From positions 248,001 to 312,000 of the forward strand of contig NZ_RJKS01000001.1 in assembly GCF_003762905.1 (NCBI RefSeq): a DNA stretch of 64,000 bases, given 5' to 3'. Both the position numbers and the translations under genes were made by a program. Position 1 is the first letter of the stretch. The number at the start of each line of letters is the position of its first letter. The stretch is from Curtobacterium sp. ZW137 (GTDB taxonomy: Bacteria; Actinomycetota; Actinomycetes; Actinomycetales; Microbacteriaceae). Positions 26,388 through 35,047 of this stretch are shown here, in pieces. Below the pieces are notes generated by a model. That model saw only the letters and a program-made list of their open reading frames with translations, ran no database searches and had not been told where the DNA came from.

Positions 26388-28235
26388 GTGAGCCCACAAG
26401 CAGCAACTCCGCTCGAGCCCGCCGCGACTCCGGCCGACGCGATCCGCAACTTCTGCATCATCGCGCACATCGACCACGGCAAGTCGACGTTGGCCGACCG
26501 CATGCTCTCGATCACCGGCATCGTCGAGGACCGTGCGATGCGCGCCCAGTACCTCGACCGCATGGACATCGAGCGTGAGCGCGGCATCACGATCAAGTCG
26601 CAGGCCGTCCGCATGCCGTGGGAGCTGGACGGCCGGACCTACGCGCTGAACATGATCGACACACCCGGGCACGTCGACTTCTCGTACGAGGTCTCCCGGT
26701 CGCTCGCCGCGTGCGAGGGCGCCATCCTGCTCGTCGACGCGGCCCAGGGCATCGAGGCCCAGACGCTCGCGAACCTCTACCTGGCGCTCGAGAACGACCT
26801 GCAGATCATCCCGGTCCTCAACAAGATCGACCTGCCCGCCGCCGACCCCGACAAGTACGCGGCCGAGCTCGCGCAGCTCATCGGCGGCAAGCCCGAGGAC
26901 GTCCTCCGCGTCTCCGGCAAGACCGGCGTCGGCGTGCCGGAGCTCCTCGACCTGGTCGTCCGGACGGTCCCCGCCCCGGTCGGCACGGTCGACGCCGCGC
27001 CCCGCGCGATGATCTTCGACTCGGTCTACGACAGCTACCGCGGTGTCGTGACGTACATCCGCATGATCGACGGCTCGATCGCCCCGCGCGAGAAGGTCCA
27101 GATGATGTCGACCAAGTCGACGCACGAGATCCTCGAGATCGGGGTGTCGAGCCCGGAGCCCATCCCGACGAAGGGCCTGTCCGTCGGCGAGGTCGGCTAC
27201 CTCATCACCGGCGTGAAGGACGTCCGCCTGTCGAAGGTCGGCGACACCGTCACGAGCGCCCAGCGTCCGGCGACCGAAGCCCTGCCCGGCTACACGGACC
27301 CGAAGCCGATGGTGTTCTCGGGCCTGTACCCGATCGACGGCTCGGACTACCCGGACCTCCGCGAGGCGCTCGACAAGCTCAAGCTCTCGGACGCGGCACT
27401 CGTGTACGAACCCGAGACCTCCGTCGCGCTCGGCTTCGGCTTCCGCTGCGGGTTCCTCGGGCTGCTGCACCTCGAGATCATCACCGAGCGGCTCTCCCGC
27501 GAGTTCGGCCTCGACCTCATCACGACCGCCCCGAGCGTCATCTACGAGGTCACGAACGAGGACAACACCGTGACCGAGGTCACGAACCCGTCCGAGTTCC
27601 CGACCGGGCGCATCGTCGAGGTCCGCGAGCCGATGGTCCGCGCCGCGATCCTGGCACCGAAGGACTACGTCGGCGCGATCATGGAGCTCTGCCAGCAGCG
27701 CCGCGGCTCCCTGCTCGGCATGGAGTACCTCGGTGAGGACCGCGTCGAGATCCGCTACCAGATCCCGCTCGGCGAGATCGTGTTCGACTTCTTCGACCAG
27801 CTGAAGAGCAAGACGCAGGGCTACGCCAGCCTCGACTACGAGCCGATCGGCGACCAGGCGGCCGACCTCGTCAAGGTCGACATCCTGCTGCAGGGCGACC
27901 AGGTCGACGCGTTCAGCGCGATCGTGCACCGCGACAAGGCGTACGCGTACGGCACGCTGATGACCGAGCGGCTCCGCAAGCTCATCCCGCGTCAGCAGTT
28001 CGAGGTCCCGATCCAGGCGGCGATCGGCGCCCGCATCATCGCCCGCGAGAGCATCCGCGCGATGCGCAAGGACGTCCTCGCGAAGTGCTACGGCGGTGAC
28101 ATCACCCGCAAGCGCAAGCTCCTCGAGAAGCAGAAGGAGGGCAAGAAGCGCATGAAGACCATCGGTCGGGTCGAGGTCCCGCAGGAAGCCTTCATCGCGG
28201 CGCTCTCCGGCGACGTCGAAGAGAAGAAGAAGTAG
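26388..28235 (+). CDS. lepA: Elongation factor 4 (LepA), ribosome back-translocase GTPase
   Basis: 615-residue translational GTPase. G1 motif AHIDHGKST at about residue 25, the effector region [11 protein letters not shown]3 DTPGH and G4 NKID are all present. Domain order is G, II, III, V and the LepA-specific C-terminal domain, ending in Lys-rich [19 protein letters not shown]. It acts on stalled or mispositioned ribosomes and in 30S biogenesis. GTG 26388 is preceded by GAGGAA. Confidence 0.97.
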   Translation: MSPQAATPLEPAATPADAIRNFCIIAHIDHGKSTLADRMLSITGIVEDRAMRAQYLDRMDIERERGITIKSQAVRMPWELDGRTYALNMIDTPGHVDFSYEVSRSLAACEGAILLVDAAQGIEAQTLANLYLALENDLQIIPVLNKIDLPAADPDKYAAELAQLIGGKPEDVLRVSGKTGVGVPELLDLVVRTVPAPVGTVDAAPRAMIFDSVYDSYRGVVTYIRMIDGSIAPREKVQMMSTKSTHEILEIGVSSPEPIPTKGLSVGEVGYLITGVKDVRLSKVGDTVTSAQRPATEALPGYTDPKPMVFSGLYPIDGSDYPDLREALDKLKLSDAALVYEPETSVALGFGFRCGFLGLLHLEIITERLSREFGLDLITTAPSVIYEVTNEDNTVTEVTNPSEFPTGRIVEVREPMVRAAILAPKDYVGAIMELCQQRRGSLLGMEYLGEDRVEIRYQIPLGEIVFDFFDQLKSKTQGYASLDYEPIGDQAADLVKVDILLQGDQVDAFSAIVHRDKAYAYGTLMTERLRKLIPRQQFEVPIQAAIGARIIARESIRAMRKDVLAKCYGGDITRKRKLLEKQKEGKKRMKTIGRVEVPQEAFIAALSGDVEEKKK

Positions 28236-28260
28236 CGGACTAGCGGCTGCGAGACCGGAA

Positions 28261-28324
28261 GGCGGCCAGGCAGACCGCCGCCAGTGGTGTCACCTCTCGC
28301 GCAGGGCCGCCAGGCAGACCGCCG
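28261..28324. repeat. Direct repeat at the 3' end of the membrane-protein gene
   Basis: GGCGGCCAGGCAGACCGCCG (28261-28280) and the same 20-mer with one change at 28305-28324, spaced by 44 bp. Read on the minus strand they encode VCLAAF and VCLAAL tails in different frames. Confidence 0.6.
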
Positions 28325-28715
28325 GGAGGCTCGCAGCAGCCAGTCCCGCCAGCGCGGTCCGCACGATGGTCGCGTTCGACGCCGCCCCCACGTCCGGCGC
28401 GGTCGTCGCCACCACCGCGGCTGCCACGGCACCGAGCGCCAGGAGCGCCGTCACCCCGCCGAGCACCAGCGGCAGCCGACGGCCCCGGTGGTGCTGCACG
28501 GCGAGCACGAGCGTCGCCCCGAAGAGCAGCACGCCGAGGCCGGCGGCCGACGCGCCGACGGCGGCGATGGTGTTCAGCGTCTCGAAGCCGGCGGCCACCC
28601 GGTCGACCGCGATCCGGCACGCCGCGGCCACCGCGAAGCTCCCGAGCGCGAGCACGCCAGATGCCCGGACGCGCGCGTCAACGGACCGTCGGCGAGCGGG
28701 GGCTGGCGTGAGCAC
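28290..28715 (-). CDS. Small membrane protein of unknown function
   Basis: 141 residues from GTG 28715, which follows TATCGT (28727 to 28722) by 6 bases and so looks leaderless. Four hydrophobic segments (about 21-42, 47-68, 80-102 and 112-136), Ala/Val-rich, with short charged ends; no family recognised. The last 20 coding bases are repeated just beyond the stop (28261-28280) in another frame, so a part of the 3' end appears duplicated. Convergent with lepA and divergent from the DUF1990 gene. Confidence 0.65.
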   Translation of the reverse strand: MLTPAPARRRSVDARVRASGVLALGSFAVAAACRIAVDRVAAGFETLNTIAAVGASAAGLGVLLFGATLVLAVQHHRGRRLPLVLGGVTALLALGAVAAAVVATTAPDVGAASNATIVRTALAGLAAASLPAVCLAALRER

Positions 28716-28721
28716 GAGCCA

Positions 28722-28727
28722 ACGATA
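28722..28727 (-). promoter_or_regulatory. -10 of the small membrane protein gene (leaderless)
   Basis: TATCGT read on the minus strand, 6 bases before the GTG start at 28715. Confidence 0.45.
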
Positions 28728-28825
28728 GGGGCGTGGCGGAGGTGGGCACGGCCTCCAGTTCGGGGTGCACGGGAAGTGGACGACGGACCGCGCGCCGTCG
28801 GTTCGACCTGGCCACGCACCCCCAG

Positions 28826-28831
28826 TACGAT
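28826..28831 (+). promoter_or_regulatory. -10 of the DUF1990 gene (leaderless)
   Basis: TACGAT ending 6 bases before ATG 28838, with TTCGAC at 28802-28807 as a possible -35 (18-bp spacer). Confidence 0.5.
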
Positions 28832-28837
28832 GGCCAG

Positions 28838-29485
28838 ATGAGCAGCCGCGGAGGGTACCTGACCGCCCTGACCTACGGAGCAGTCGGTGCCACGCAGGCG
28901 CCCGACCTGATGACCTACCCGCCAGAGGGGTTCGTCCCCGCGGAGTCGCGCTCCCGCATCGGCCACGGTGACCAGCGCTTCGAGACCGCGGTGACCCAGG
29001 CGCTGACGTGGCAGATCCAGGAGCGCAGCGGCATCGCGGTGCGCGTGGACGAAGCACCCGACGACGACGAGGTGCGGTACAACCCGGTGACCTTCGACGA
29101 GCAGGGTGTGCCGATCGCGCCGGCCTCGATCGGGACGCCGCGGGTGGAGCAGTTCTCGCCGGACGGGACCCCGCTGGTGACCGCCGGGACGAGCGCGGTG
29201 CTGACGATGCACGCGTTCGGGCAGACGGTGCAGGCGCCGGTGCGGGTCGTGTCGATCATCGACGAGCCGGACCGCAAGGGCTTCGCGTACGGCACGCTCG
29301 AGGGGCACCCGCTCTCGGGTGAGGAGTCGTTCGTCATCGAGCGCACCGCGGACGGCTCGGTGTGGCTGCAGATCCGGCAGTTCTCGCAGCCGGCGAGCGC
29401 GAAGTGGCGTTTCGTCGCGCCGCTGCTCCGTCGCCAGCAGCGCGTGATGGCGGAGAAGTACCTCGAGGCCCTGCGCGGCGACTAG
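28838..29485 (+). CDS. DUF1990 family protein
   Basis: 215 residues. LTYGAVGAT near the N-terminus and FAYGTLEGHPLSGEESFVIE near residue 145 are the hallmarks of DUF1990, a small beta-rich domain of unknown function found in actinobacteria and plants. I chose ATG 28838 because the family begins at that point and a -10 hexamer lies just before it. It ends 6 bp from the convergent HAD gene. Confidence 0.85.
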   Translation: MSSRGGYLTALTYGAVGATQAPDLMTYPPEGFVPAESRSRIGHGDQRFETAVTQALTWQIQERSGIAVRVDEAPDDDEVRYNPVTFDEQGVPIAPASIGTPRVEQFSPDGTPLVTAGTSAVLTMHAFGQTVQAPVRVVSIIDEPDRKGFAYGTLEGHPLSGEESFVIERTADGSVWLQIRQFSQPASAKWRFVAPLLRRQQRVMAEKYLEALRGD

Positions 29486-29491
29486 TCCGCG

Positions 29492-30193
29492 CTACCCCTC
29501 GTGCCGCAGCGGCGGCAGTGCGGCGATCGCGTCCTCGATGAGTGCCGCGTCCGAGACACAGTCGCGCGCGATCGCGACGGCGTTCGTGTGCCGGAGCGCG
29601 TCGACGTCGTAGACGCCGGTCGCGACCGCGAGGAACGGGATGCCGACGGCGTCCGCCGCTTCGCCGTCGCGCGGGGTGTCGCCGACGATGACGGCGCGGG
29701 TGCCGGCGAGTGCGTCCGCGGCGAGGGCGGTGACCCCGGCGCGCTCCACCTCTTCGTCGCCGAAGTACGAGTGTTCCCAGTCGAACGCGTCGACGTCGAA
29801 CCCGGCGCCGGCGAGCTTGACCCGTGCGCGGTAGGCGGAGTTGCCGGTGAGCAGGCCGTTCCGCCAGCCGAGCTCGGCGAAGCGGGTGACGAGGGCGACG
29901 GCCCCCGGTGCGGCGGTGCGGTGCTCGCCCGCGCGGTGCCGTTCTTCGGAGAGGTCGCGGAGGTGGCGGGTCACGGTGGGGATCAGGTCGTCGCCGAGGT
30001 CGTGGGCGCGGACGTGCTCGGCGATGATGCCGGCGTCGGTCCGGCCGTGCTGGTGCCCGACGAGGAGGGGGAGGTCGCGGCCCGTCGCCCGTTCGAGCGC
30101 GAGGTGGTACAGGTTGCCGGGCGATGTGGCGTTCCGGACGAGGGTGCCGTCGATGTCCCACAGCACCGTGGTCGGGACGGGGTGGTGCTCCAT
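29492..30193 (-). CDS. HAD family hydrolase (phosphoglycolate phosphatase-like)
   Basis: 233 residues. Motif I TVLWDIDGTLV at residues about 9-19 with the nucleophile Asp and Asp+2, motif II GLLTGNS and motif IV VIVGDTPRDGEAA. A helical cap between motifs I and II makes it a subfamily IA HAD enzyme of the Gph/pyrophosphatase type. The substrate is unknown. Start ATG 30193 has GGAG upstream and lies 28 bp from the divergent hemW start, so the two promoters overlap. Confidence 0.85.
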   Translation of the reverse strand: MEHHPVPTTVLWDIDGTLVRNATSPGNLYHLALERATGRDLPLLVGHQHGRTDAGIIAEHVRAHDLGDDLIPTVTRHLRDLSEERHRAGEHRTAAPGAVALVTRFAELGWRNGLLTGNSAYRARVKLAGAGFDVDAFDWEHSYFGDEEVERAGVTALAADALAGTRAVIVGDTPRDGEAADAVGIPFLAVATGVYDVDALRHTNAVAIARDCVSDAALIEDAIAALPPLRHEG

Positions 30194-30208
30194 GACTCCA
30201 TCATGGCG

Positions 30209-30214
30209 GACAAT
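30209..30214 (+). promoter_or_regulatory. -10 of hemW (leaderless)
   Basis: GACAAT ending 7 bases before ATG 30222, within the 28-bp gap shared with the divergent HAD gene. Confidence 0.45.
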
Positions 30215-30221
30215 GGACTCC

Positions 30222-31454
30222 ATGCCGAGTGCCCTCCCGATCGCTGACCCGGCACCCGCGGACGGTCTGATCACCCCCGGCGCCGGATCGGGCGACGTGC
30301 CCTTCGGCGTCTACGTGCACGTGCCCTTCTGCCGGGTGCGCTGCGGCTACTGCGACTTCAACACGTACACCGCGTCCGAGCTCCGCGGTGTCCGCCGCGA
30401 CGACTACGCCGGACACGCCGTCCGCGAGATCGCCTGGGCCGCTTCGGTCCTGGACCGCTCCGGCGTGCCGCGACGTCCGGTGTCCACCGTCTTCTTCGGC
30501 GGCGGCACCCCGACGATGCTCCCCGCGAGCGACCTGGCGATGATCCTCAGGGCGATCGACGACACGTGGGGGATCCTCCCCGGTGCCGAGGTCACCACCG
30601 AGGCGAACCCGGACTCCGTCGACGCGGAGTCCATCGCGACCCTGCAGCGCGCGGGCTTCACGCGGATGAGCTACGGCATGCAGTCCGCGGTCCCGCACGT
30701 GCTCGCGACGCTCGACCGTACCCACGACCCGCTCCGGGTGCCGGACGTCGTCGACCTCGCGAAGCAGCAGGGGCTCGACGTCTCGCTCGACCTGATCTAC
30801 TCCACGCCGGGGGAGTCCCTGGACGACTGGCGCACCTCGCTCGACGCCGCGATCGCCTGCGAGCCCGACCACGTGTCCGCGTACTCGCTCATCGTCGAGG
30901 ACGGCACGGCGATGGGCCGCGCCGTCTCGCGCGGGGAGCTGCCGGCGCCCGACGACGACCTCGCCGCGGACATGTACGAGCTCGCGGACCAGGTCCTCGG
31001 CGACGCCGGGTACGGCTGGTACGAGGTCTCGAACTGGGCCCGCGGCGACGAGCACGTCAGCCGGCACAACCTGTCCTACTGGAAGGGCCACGACTGGTGG
31101 GGCGTCGGCCCCGGCGCGCACTCGAGCGTCGCCGGCACCCGGTGGTGGAACGTCAAGCACCCGGCCGCGTACGCGAACCGGGTGCTCGCCGACGAGTCGC
31201 CGGCGGCCGGCCGGGAGACCATCGACGACGAGACCCGGTACGTGGAGCGGCTGCTCCTGGCGGCGCGGGTCCGTGGGGAGCTGCGGACGGACGAGATCCG
31301 ACAGGAGGCCCGTGGCCGGGTCGCCGGGCTCATCGCACGCGGTCTCGTGGACGGGCGCAGTGCCCTGGGGACGCCCGGCACGCCGGGTCGCCTCGTCCTC
31401 ACGCTGCAGGGCCGGCTGCTCGCGGACGCGGTGGTGCGGGAGCTGCTCGACTAG
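30222..31454 (+). CDS. hemW: Radical SAM heme chaperone HemW
   Basis: 410 residues. The iron-sulfur motif is C37-RVR-C41-GY-C44-DF, with Phe at the place where coproporphyrinogen dehydrogenase HemN has a fourth Cys. That is the mark of HemW, which hands heme to target proteins. FFGGGTPTML and TTEANPDSV follow, as does the HemN C-terminal domain. The start was set at ATG 30222 by the -10 at 30209 and the absence of conserved sequence upstream. Position after lepA is the usual one in many bacteria. Confidence 0.92.
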   Translation: MPSALPIADPAPADGLITPGAGSGDVPFGVYVHVPFCRVRCGYCDFNTYTASELRGVRRDDYAGHAVREIAWAASVLDRSGVPRRPVSTVFFGGGTPTMLPASDLAMILRAIDDTWGILPGAEVTTEANPDSVDAESIATLQRAGFTRMSYGMQSAVPHVLATLDRTHDPLRVPDVVDLAKQQGLDVSLDLIYSTPGESLDDWRTSLDAAIACEPDHVSAYSLIVEDGTAMGRAVSRGELPAPDDDLAADMYELADQVLGDAGYGWYEVSNWARGDEHVSRHNLSYWKGHDWWGVGPGAHSSVAGTRWWNVKHPAAYANRVLADESPAAGRETIDDETRYVERLLLAARVRGELRTDEIRQEARGRVAGLIARGLVDGRSALGTPGTPGRLVLTLQGRLLADAVVRELLD

Positions 31455-31464
31455 GTGCTCGTGC

Positions 31465-31872
31465 TCAGTTCTTGATGAACTCGATCGAGAGCGGGTAGCG
31501 GTAGAACCGGCCCTGGTTCGCGGCGACGGCGGCCATGATGCCGAAGATGATCGTCACGACCCAGACGCCGAAGAGGATCAGCAGGCCGATGCCGAGCCAG
31601 ACCGTGACGACACCGACGGCGTACGCGATGGCCATCGTGATGTGGAAGTTCAGCGCGACGCGGGTGTGCTCGCGGACGAAGCCGCCGCGGTCGCGGAACA
31701 GCAGGTACGCGACGAGCGGGGCGATGAAGTTGAAGAAGATCCCGCCGATGTGCGTGAGCGTCGACCAGAGGCGCTGGTCCTCGGGGGTCATCGGCTGGGG
31801 TGGCTGGTACTGCTGACCGCCGGGCTGCTGTCCGTAGCCCTGGGGTCCGTTCGGCGGCTGTCCGTAGCTCAT
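31465..31872 (-). CDS. DUF4870 domain membrane protein
   Basis: 135 residues: a Gly/Pro/Gln-rich cytoplasmic start (residues 1-27), then DQRLWSTLTHIGG and three hydrophobic segments (about 45-60, 77-92 and 93-118), ending IEFIKN. This is the DUF4870 (Tic20-like) pattern. Function unknown. Divergent from hrcA, convergent with hemW by 10 bp. Confidence 0.85.
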   Translation of the reverse strand: MSYGQPPNGPQGYGQQPGGQQYQPPQPMTPEDQRLWSTLTHIGGIFFNFIAPLVAYLLFRDRGGFVREHTRVALNFHITMAIAYAVGVVTVWLGIGLLILFGVWVVTIIFGIMAAVAANQGRFYRYPLSIEFIKN

Positions 31873-31927
31873 GCCGAGAGCGTATCGACACCGGTGCGCA
31901 AAGTGTCGGGACGTCGGTGGTCGGGCG

Positions 31928-31933
31928 TAGGAT
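31928..31933 (+). promoter_or_regulatory. -10 of hrcA-dnaJ
   Basis: TAGGAT, overlapping the left end of the CIRCE operator, so HrcA binding would block initiation. Confidence 0.55.
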
Positions 31934-31959
31934 CAGCACTCGTCACGTCCGAGTGCCAG
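31933..31959. promoter_or_regulatory. CIRCE operator (HrcA binding site)
   Basis: CAGCACTC, 9 bases, then GAGTGCCAG. This fits the CIRCE consensus TTAGCACTC-N9-GAGTGCTAA with the inner 7-bp arms kept (AGCACTC/GAGTGCC, last pair mismatched). It lies between the -10 and the hrcA start, implying autoregulation. Confidence 0.85.
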
Positions 31960-31979
31960 CGCGAGCGGAAGGGGTCCTG

Positions 31980-33002
31980 GTGGTCAGTGAACGGTCCCTC
32001 GAGGTCCTCAAGGCCATCGTGCGCGACTACGTCGCCTCCCGCGAACCCGTCGGCTCGAAGTCGATCGTGGAGCGCCACGCGTTCGGCGTCAGCGCCGCCA
32101 CGATCCGCAACGACATGGCCCTGCTCGAGGACGAGCAGCTCATCATCGCCCCGCACACCTCCTCCGGTCGGGTGCCCACGGACAAGGGGTACCGCCTCTT
32201 CGTCGACCACCTCGCCGCCGCGCGCCCGCTGACCAGTGCCCAGCGCCAGGCCATCGAGACCTTCCTCGGCGCGTCGAACGACCTCGACGACGTCCTCAGC
32301 CGCACGGTCCGCCTGCTCAGTCAGCTGACGAACCAGGTCGCCCTCGTGCAGTACCCGTCGATGGTGCGCGCCCGGGTGCAGCACGTCGAACTCGTCCGGC
32401 TCGGGGACACCCGCCTGATGGTGGTGCTCATCACCGACACCGCCCGGGTCGAGCAGCGCGTGGTCGAGACGGACGTCACCCTCGACGAGACCGCGCTCGT
32501 CGAACTCCGCTCCGTGGTCAACGGTTCGTCCGTCGGGCTCCTGCTCCACGATGTCCCGACCGCGCTCCGGGCGATCCCCGCGCAGATCCGGCCGGAGTCC
32601 CAGACCCTCGCCGGCGTGGTCGTCGCGACCCTCATCGAGCAGGTCGCCGCCAACCGGCAGGACCGGCTGCTGATGGCCGGCGCCGCGAACCTCGCGAAGA
32701 GCGAACAGGACTTCTCCGGCGGCCTGTTCCCGGTCCTCGAAGCGATCGAGGAACAAGTGACCCTGCTCCGGTTGTTCGGGGAGATGCAGCTCGACGACGT
32801 CTCCGTGACCGCACGGATCGGCGTCGAGAACGCCGAGTACGGCCTCGACGCGACGAGCATCGTCGCCGGCGGGTACGTCGCGGCGGGCGGCGAGGTCGCC
32901 CGGCTCGGCGTCCTCGGCCCCACCCGGATGGACTACGGCTCCAACATGGCCGCGGTCCGCGCGGTCGCGCGGTACCTGTCCAGACTGCTCGGAGAGAATT
33001 GA
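31980..33002 (+). CDS. hrcA: Heat-inducible transcription repressor HrcA
   Basis: 340 residues. An N-terminal winged helix (VLKAIVRDYVASREPVGSKSI) is followed by the HrcA GAF-like core and a TSSGRVPTDKGYR motif. HrcA binds CIRCE operators to repress chaperone genes and needs GroEL to fold. GTG 31980 was chosen because GAAGGGG lies 6 bases upstream; an earlier GTG lies inside the CIRCE site. dnaJ follows after 98 bp, the usual hrcA-dnaJ pair. Confidence 0.95.
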   Translation: MVSERSLEVLKAIVRDYVASREPVGSKSIVERHAFGVSAATIRNDMALLEDEQLIIAPHTSSGRVPTDKGYRLFVDHLAAARPLTSAQRQAIETFLGASNDLDDVLSRTVRLLSQLTNQVALVQYPSMVRARVQHVELVRLGDTRLMVVLITDTARVEQRVVETDVTLDETALVELRSVVNGSSVGLLLHDVPTALRAIPAQIRPESQTLAGVVVATLIEQVAANRQDRLLMAGAANLAKSEQDFSGGLFPVLEAIEEQVTLLRLFGEMQLDDVSVTARIGVENAEYGLDATSIVAGGYVAAGGEVARLGVLGPTRMDYGSNMAAVRAVARYLSRLLGEN

Positions 33003-33043
33003 CGACCGACCACCCCGGGGACGCGCGCTGAGCGCAGGAGCCG

Positions 33044-33063
33044 ACCCGGGCCTCCAGACCGAT
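33044..33063. repeat. Dispersed motif copy in the dnaJ leader
   Basis: CCCGGGCCTCCAGACCGATC, 40 bp before dnaJ. The same motif occurs in the leuS leader (17335) and inside coding regions (34757, 48450, 53688). Confidence 0.55.
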
Positions 33064-33100
33064 CCACCAGCAAGACCGACGAAACCTACCTGAGGAACAC

Positions 33101-34213
33101 GTGGCAGACCACTACGACGTCCTCGGTGTCCCGCGCGACGCGGCCGACGCCGACATCAAGAAGGCGTACCGCCGCCTCGCCCGCGAACTGCACCCGGACG
33201 TGAACCCGAGCCCGGACGCCGCCGAGCGCTTCAAGGACGTGACGCACGCGTACGACGTGCTGAGCGACCCCGAGCAGCGTCGTCGGTACGACGCCGGCCC
33301 CCAGGCCGACAACCCGTTCGGCGGCGGCGCCGGCGGCTTCAGCGACATCTTCGACGCCTTCTTCGGCGGCGGTGGCGGTGGCGGCCGTGGCAACGGTCCG
33401 CGCAGCCGCGCCGAGCGCGGGCAGGACGCCCTGCTCCGCATCGACGTCGACCTCGACGAGGTCGTGTTCGGCACCCATAAGGACGTCGAGGTGGACACCG
33501 CGGTGCTCTGCGAGACGTGCGGCGGCTCCTGCTGCGCGCCCGGCACGAGCCCGCGCACCTGCGACATCTGCGGTGGCACCGGCCACATCCAGCGCCAGGT
33601 CCGCTCGCTCCTCGGCAACGTCGTGACGAGCGCGCCGTGCGGCACCTGCCGCGGACACGGCACCGTCATCCCGAACCCGTGCCCCACCTGCCAGGGCCAG
33701 GGCCGCGTGCGCGCACGCCGGACCATCCCCGTGGACGTCCCGGCCGGCGTCGACTCCGGACTCCGCCTGCAGATGCCCGGCCAGGGCGAGGTCGGCCCCG
33801 CCGGCGGCCCCTCCGGTGACCTCTACCTCGAGATCCGCGTGCGCCACCACGACGTCTTCAGCCGTGACGGGGACGACCTCCTCGCCACGCTCGAGGTGTC
33901 GATGACCGACGCGGTCCTCGGCACGAAGACCACGATCGACGGCCTCGACGGCCCGGTCGAGCTCGAGCTCCGCCCCGGTGTGCAGAGCGCCGACGTCCTC
34001 GTCCTCAAGGACCGCGGCGTCACGAAGCTCCGCGGGAACGGCCGCGGCGACCTCCGCGTCGGCGTGCAGGTCGTCACCCCGACGAAGCTCTCGCACAAGG
34101 AACGCCAGCTCGTCGAGCAGCTCGCGAAGTCGCACAAGGCGGCGCCGCCCCAGCTCGCGAAGTTCCAGCAGGGCATGTTCGGCAAGCTCCGCGACCGCTT
34201 CTTCAACTTCTGA
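33101..34213 (+). CDS. dnaJ: Chaperone DnaJ
   Basis: 370-residue Hsp40 that delivers substrates to DnaK and stimulates its ATPase. J domain residues 1-66 with HPD at 31-33, a Gly/Phe region (FFGGGGGGGRGNG), and four zinc-binding repeats. Three have the canonical CXXCXGXG form (CDICGGTG, CGTCRGHG, CPTCQGQG); the first reads CETCGGSC and is less regular. C-terminal beta domains follow. Start is GTG 33101 after GAGGAAC. It overlaps the next start by one base. Confidence 0.95.
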   Translation: MADHYDVLGVPRDAADADIKKAYRRLARELHPDVNPSPDAAERFKDVTHAYDVLSDPEQRRRYDAGPQADNPFGGGAGGFSDIFDAFFGGGGGGGRGNGPRSRAERGQDALLRIDVDLDEVVFGTHKDVEVDTAVLCETCGGSCCAPGTSPRTCDICGGTGHIQRQVRSLLGNVVTSAPCGTCRGHGTVIPNPCPTCQGQGRVRARRTIPVDVPAGVDSGLRLQMPGQGEVGPAGGPSGDLYLEIRVRHHDVFSRDGDDLLATLEVSMTDAVLGTKTTIDGLDGPVELELRPGVQSADVLVLKDRGVTKLRGNGRGDLRVGVQVVTPTKLSHKERQLVEQLAKSHKAAPPQLAKFQQGMFGKLRDRFFNF

Positions 34214-35007
34214 TGGCATCGCTCTACCTGGTGGACTCGCTCGACGGCGTGAGGGTCGGCGGGTCCGTCGCGCTCGACGGACCAGAGGGGCGGCACGCCG
34301 TGACCGTCGCGCGGGTCCGGGTCGGCGAGACGCTGCGGCTCTCGGACGGCCGGGGGACCGTCGCCATCGGCTCGGTGGCGTCGCTCGACCGTGACGCCCT
34401 GGTGCTGACCGTGTCGTCGCTGACCACGTCACCAGCGCCGGTCCCGTCGTTGACGCTCGTGCAGGCGCTCGCGAAGGGCGGCCGCGACGAGATGGCGGTG
34501 CAGGCGGCGACCGAGATCGGTGTCGACCACGTCGTCCCGTGGTCGGCCGCGCGGAGCGTCTCCCGGTGGGAGGGCGCGAAGGTCGCGAAGGGGCAGGCCC
34601 GGTGGGCGGCCATCGCGCAGGAAGCCGCGAAGCAGGCGATCCGGTCGCGGGTGCCGTCCGTGTCGGCGCCGGTGACGACGGCGGCGTTGGCTGCCGGGGT
34701 CGGTTCCGGCGGTGCCGGCGGTGCCGGCGGTGCCGGCGGTGCCGGCGATTCCGGCCTGGAGGCTCGGGTCGCGTTGGTCGTGCTGGACCCGACCGCCACG
34801 GTGCGGCTCGCGACCTGGGAACCGCCGTCCGACGCCACCGAGATCGTCCTGGTCGTCGGCCCGGAAGGCGGGATCGACGGCTCCGAGTTCGACCGCCTCA
34901 CCGCCGCCGGCGCCGTCCGGGTGCGGCTCGGCGACAGCGTGCTGCGGACCTCCACCGCCGGCCCCGCGGCACTCGCCGTGCTGCAGGCCAAGCTCGGACG
35001 CTGGTGA
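34213..35007 (+). CDS. rsmE: 16S rRNA (uracil-1498-N3)-methyltransferase
   Basis: 264 residues, SPOUT-class methyltransferase acting on U1498 of 16S rRNA. DGPEGRHAVTVARVRVGE, KGGRDEMAVQAATEIGVD, and the trefoil-knot motifs VVGPEGGIDGSEFD and VRLGDSVLRTSTA are present. Between about residues 160 and 186 there is a Gly/Ala run coded by four GGTGCCGGC 9-mers plus a copy of the dispersed motif GGCCTGGAGGCTCGG; ordinary RsmE proteins lack it. The insert sits between conserved blocks, so the fold should tolerate it. ATG 34213 overlaps the dnaJ stop. Confidence 0.92.
   Translation: MASLYLVDSLDGVRVGGSVALDGPEGRHAVTVARVRVGETLRLSDGRGTVAIGSVASLDRDALVLTVSSLTTSPAPVPSLTLVQALAKGGRDEMAVQAATEIGVDHVVPWSAARSVSRWEGAKVAKGQARWAAIAQEAAKQAIRSRVPSVSAPVTTAALAAGVGSGGAGGAGGAGGAGDSGLEARVALVVLDPTATVRLATWEPPSDATEIVLVVGPEGGIDGSEFDRLTAAGAVRVRLGDSVLRTSTAGPAALAVLQAKLGRW
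34710..34772 (+). repeat. In-frame 9-bp tandem repeat and dispersed motif inside rsmE
   Basis: Four GGTGCCGGC units (Gly-Ala-Gly) followed by GATTCCGGCCTGGAGGCTCG. The same layout, a 9-bp array beside a CTGGAGGC motif, occurs in the LysR gene at 48450-48530. Confidence 0.6.
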
Positions 35008-35035
35008 ACCCGGTGTCGCGGTCGGTGGCGCGTTC

Positions 35036-35041
35036 TACGAT
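35036..35041 (+). promoter_or_regulatory. -10 of the HIT gene (leaderless)
   Basis: TACGAT ending 6 bases before ATG 35048. Confidence 0.5.
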
Positions 35042-35047
35042 GGGGTC

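Noticed and set aside
31953..31979. Upstream GTG of hrcA inside the CIRCE right arm
   Set aside because: It would put the operator into the coding region; GTG 31980 has a good ribosome site and gives the usual HrcA N-terminus.
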